25,082 nucleotides of DNA from JBMNQI01 sp050944055 (GTDB lineage Bacteria > Bacillota > Clostridia > Oscillospirales > Oscillospiraceae): the NCBI GenBank assembly GCA_050944055.1, contig JBMNQI010000035.1, positions 1 through 25,082 of the forward strand, in the 5' to 3' direction. The notes under the pieces are model-generated. The model saw nothing but the letters and a program-made list of their open reading frames with translations, did not search any database and was not told the DNA's origin. Position numbers and translations under genes: made by a program. Positions 22,457-25,082 of the stretch are shown here, piece after piece. Each line of letters opens with the position of its first letter. Positions within the stretch are counted from its first letter, which is position 1.

Positions 22457-23752
22457 TTATTTCAGGTTATAGAAAGCGTCCATACCGGGGTAGCATGCGG
22501 CCGTATCCAGCTCCTCCTCTATCCTCAGGAGCTGATTGTATTTTACGACGCGGTCCGTGCGGCTCGGCGCCCCTGTCTTTATCTGGCCTGCGTTGAGCGC
22601 GACCGCGAGGTCGGCTATCGTCGTATCCTCGGTCTCGCCGGAGCGGTGGGAGATGACCGTCGTGTAGCCCGCGCGGTTCGCCTTGCCTATTGTGTCCAGC
22701 GTCTCTGTCAGCGTGCCAATCTGGTTGAGCTTGATAAGGACGGAGTTTGCTACCTTGGCCTCAATCCCGCGCTCAAGGCGTTTTACGTTGGTCACAAAGA
22801 GGTCGTCGCCTACAAGCTGTATCCTGCCTCCGAGAGCCTTTGTGAGCATTGACCAGCCCTCCCAGTCGTCCTCGGCCATACCGTCCTCAAGGCTTATGAT
22901 CGGGTATTTCTGAACAAAGCCCTTGAACATGTTGACCATCTGGTTCCTTGTCATGACTTTTTTAGCCTTCGGCAGAAGATAGGTCCCGTCCTCCTGGTAC
23001 CATTCGGACACGGCGGCGTCTATTGCTATATAGAAGTCCCTGCCGGGCGCATAGCCGGCTTTCTCGATTGCCTCTACTATGAGCTTAAGCGCGTCCTCGT
23101 CCTTTTTCAGGTTAGGCGCGAACCCGCCTTCGTCGCCCACCGCCGTGGAGCCGCCCGTCGCGGCGACTACTTTTTTAAGCGTATGAAAAACCTCGGCGCA
23201 CATGCGGAGAGCCTCGCGGAAGCTGGGGGCGCCGACGGGCATTATCATGAATTCCTGTATGTCGACATTGTTGGAGGCGTGTGCCCCGCCGTTTAGAATA
23301 TTCATCATCGGGACGGGGAGGGTCTTTGCGTTGACGCCGCCGACATATGTGTAAAACGGGATGCCGAGAGAGTTTGCGGCGGCGTGCGCTGATGCCAGGG
23401 ACACGCCCAGTATCGCGTTTGCGCCCAGGCGGGTCTTGTTCGGCGTACCGTCCAGCTTTATCATCGTGCTGTCAATTTCCACCTGGTCAAACACGTTAAG
23501 CCCTATCACGGCCTCCGCTATCTCCGTGTTCACGTTCTCAACGGCTTTAGTAACGCCCTTTCCCAGGTAGCGGCCCTTATCGCCGTCCCGAAGCTCGCAC
23601 GCCTCGAAAACTCCGGTGGAGGCCCCGGAAGGGACCGCCGCCCGGCCGACTGTGCCGTCCTCAAGATATACTTCGACTTCGACTGTGGGGTTGCCCCTGG
23701 AATCCAGAATCTCGCGCCCGAGGATATCCGCTATGCCAATAAACTTTTTCAT
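22457..23752 (-). CDS. eno: Enolase
   Basis: Phosphopyruvate hydratase: converts 2-phosphoglycerate to phosphoenolpyruvate in glycolysis. The 431-residue length is standard. Catalytic Glu208 (VGDEGG) and Lys341 (LIKLNQ), magnesium ligands Asp245, Glu289 (ISLEDGMAEDDW) and Asp316 (VGDDLFVTN), and the substrate-contacting HRSGETED segment (369-376) are all present. ATG 23752 has AAGGAGAGG directly upstream at normal spacing. It begins 27 bases after the stop of gpmI on the same strand, so both belong to one glycolytic operon. Confidence 0.98.
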   Translation of the reverse strand: MKKFIGIADILGREILDSRGNPTVEVEVYLEDGTVGRAAVPSGASTGVFEACELRDGDKGRYLGKGVTKAVENVNTEIAEAVIGLNVFDQVEIDSTMIKLDGTPNKTRLGANAILGVSLASAHAAANSLGIPFYTYVGGVNAKTLPVPMMNILNGGAHASNNVDIQEFMIMPVGAPSFREALRMCAEVFHTLKKVVAATGGSTAVGDEGGFAPNLKKDEDALKLIVEAIEKAGYAPGRDFYIAIDAAVSEWYQEDGTYLLPKAKKVMTRNQMVNMFKGFVQKYPIISLEDGMAEDDWEGWSMLTKALGGRIQLVGDDLFVTNVKRLERGIEAKVANSVLIKLNQIGTLTETLDTIGKANRAGYTTVISHRSGETEDTTIADLAVALNAGQIKTGAPSRTDRVVKYNQLLRIEEELDTAACYPGMDAFYNLK

Positions 23753-23779
23753 AATGCCTCTCCTTTGTATTTGGACTTT

Positions 23780-25082
23780 TTAGTTTTCTATAAGCGTCCT
23801 GCCGTCCATTTCCGGCGGCTGCTTAAGCCCCATTATGTCCAGCATGGTCGGCGCTATGTCAGCCAGCGTTCCCCCGTCGCGCAGCTTGGCGTCTATCCCG
23901 TAAATAATGAGCGGGACGGGGCATAGCGTATGTGCGGTGTAAGGCGTCCCGTCGTCTGCCAGCATGCGCTCGGCGTTTCCATGGTCGGCCGTGATTATGC
24001 TTATGCCGCCCATAGAGGCCGTGGCCTCCGTTACAAGGCCGACGCACTCGTCGACTGTCTCCACCGCTTTGACGGCGGCCTCAAAGACTCCGGTATGGCC
24101 TACCATGTCGCAATTGGCGAAATTGATTATGACGACGTCGTATTTCCCGCTCTTTATGCGCTTAACTGCCTCGTTTGCCACCTCGTAGGCGCTCATTTCC
24201 GGTTTAAGGTCGTACGTCGCCACCTTTGGCGAAGGAATAAGCACCCTGTCCTCCCCGGCGCACAGCGTCTCCGCCCCGCCGTTGAAGAAGAAGGTCACAT
24301 GCGCGTATTTTTCAGTCTCCGCGATGCGCAGCTGAGTCAGGCCCAGGCGGCTGAGGTATTCGCCGAGCAGGTTCTGGAGCACATGAGGCTTGAAGGCCAC
24401 AAGCGCGTTCGGTATAGTCTCGTCGTACTGCGTCGCGCAAACGAAGGTCAGCGGGAAATATCCGAAGCGGCGGTTGAATTCGTTGAAATCCGGGTCGCAT
24501 AAAGCCCTTGTCAGCTCGCGCGCCCTGTCGGGCCGGAAGTTTATGAAAATAACGCTGTCGCCCGACGTAATCTCGGCCCCGTTTGCGCATATAATCGGTT
24601 CGACAAACTCGTCCGTCACGCCTTTTTCGTAGGAATTGCGGACAGCCTCGACAGGGTCGCGGTTAAACTCACCCTCGCCGCAGACAAGCGCGTTATACGC
24701 GAGCTCAAGGCGGTCCCAGCGCTTGTCCCTGTCCATGGCGTAATACCTGCCCATGACCGTCGCTATAGTTCCTACTCCTATCTCGCCGCATTTATCGATG
24801 CATTGGGACAGATAGCCGGCGCCGGATTTGGGCGGCACGTCGCGCCCGTCAAGAAATGCGTGGATGTAAACCTCGGCAATGCCCTGGAGCTTTGCCATTT
24901 CCAGATAAGCGTAGAGATGCTCTATGGAGCTGTGAACTCCCCCGTCGCTGAGCAGGCCCATCAGATGCAGGGCCTTGCCGCGGCGTTTGCAGTCCTCCAT
25001 GGCCTTAAGTATGGCTGCGTTCTGGAAAAATGAGCCGTTTTTTATCGCGAGATTGATTCGCGGCAGCTCCTGAAAGACAATC
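23780..25082 (-). CDS. gpmI: 2,3-bisphosphoglycerate-independent phosphoglycerate mutase (5' end outside window)
   Basis: Interconverts 3- and 2-phosphoglycerate, the step before enolase. The frame stays open to the right edge; about 433 C-terminal residues are visible of the roughly 510 expected, and the ATG at 25000 is internal. Seen are SDGGVHSS, FLDGRDVPP, INFRPDRAREL, the manganese ligands in NCDMVGHTG, TADHGN and YTAHT (Asp, His+4, Asp-His and a His 17 residues later, as in the Bacillus enzyme). The nucleophilic serine and the first metal Asp lie beyond the window edge. Forms an operon with eno, 27 bases downstream. Confidence 0.97.
   Translation of the reverse strand, partial: IVFQELPRINLAIKNGSFFQNAAILKAMEDCKRRGKALHLMGLLSDGGVHSSIEHLYAYLEMAKLQGIAEVYIHAFLDGRDVPPKSGAGYLSQCIDKCGEIGVGTIATVMGRYYAMDRDKRWDRLELAYNALVCGEGEFNRDPVEAVRNSYEKGVTDEFVEPIICANGAEITSGDSVIFINFRPDRARELTRALCDPDFNEFNRRFGYFPLTFVCATQYDETIPNALVAFKPHVLQNLLGEYLSRLGLTQLRIAETEKYAHVTFFFNGGAETLCAGEDRVLIPSPKVATYDLKPEMSAYEVANEAVKRIKSGKYDVVIINFANCDMVGHTGVFEAAVKAVETVDECVGLVTEATASMGGISIITADHGNAERMLADDGTPYTAHTLCPVPLIIYGIDAKLRDGGTLADIAPTMLDIMGLKQPPEMDGRTLIEN

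Overview
The window looks like a chromosome segment of a GC-rich, Gram-positive, anaerobic Clostridia-type Firmicute (Oscillospiraceae-like; the family is a guess). The evidence is purine-rich Shine-Dalgarno sites before most genes, frequent TTG and GTG starts, several lipoproteins with lipoboxes, a surface protein with three S-layer homology (SLH) domains, an oxygen-sensitive 4-hydroxybutyryl-CoA dehydratase-type enzyme and a split transketolase. No tRNA, rRNA, CRISPR array, insertion sequence or prophage gene is recognisable.

Layout. 1-767: 3' end of an acidic, probably secreted protein. 923-1258 (-): small lipoprotein. 1386-2366 (+): D-2-hydroxyacid dehydrogenase. 2465-3564 (-): flavodoxin-like protein and YgjP-type zinc metallopeptidase. 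3766-5306 (+): methylguanine-DNA methyltransferase and a lipoprotein. 5415-7672 (-): two-gene ABC exporter. 7758-10316 (-): 852-residue lipoprotein with aromatic-rich repeats. 10504-11582 (+): exodeoxyribonuclease III with an apparently non-canonical start, overlapping a cupin. 11675-12262 (+): zinc-ribbon/membrane/Big_2 protein. 12491-15839 (+): AbfD-type dehydratase and both transketolase halves. 16094-20179 (+): 1361-residue SLH protein with six regular 117-residue repeats. 20247-22324 (-): CxxC membrane protein, a truncated-looking ORF and an ADP-ribosylglycohydrolase. 22457-25082 (-): enolase and phosphoglycerate mutase, the latter cut by the window edge.

How genes work together. eno and gpmI catalyse consecutive steps of lower glycolysis and are co-directional. 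The transketolase halves overlap by four bases and must form one enzyme. The ABC ATPase and permease overlap by three bases and form one exporter. Ogt and ExoIII are both DNA repair enzymes but sit in separate units. The cell-surface theme is strong: the SLH protein, three lipoproteins, the Big_2 protein and the left-edge protein all face or probably face outward.

No obviously new multi-gene system (defence, secretion or biosynthetic) is visible. The most unusual items are the aromatic-repeat lipoprotein, the repeat gradient in the SLH protein, the AbfD-type enzyme beside transketolase, and the ATT/ATC start of ExoIII. All family calls rest on motif recognition by eye; no database search was run.
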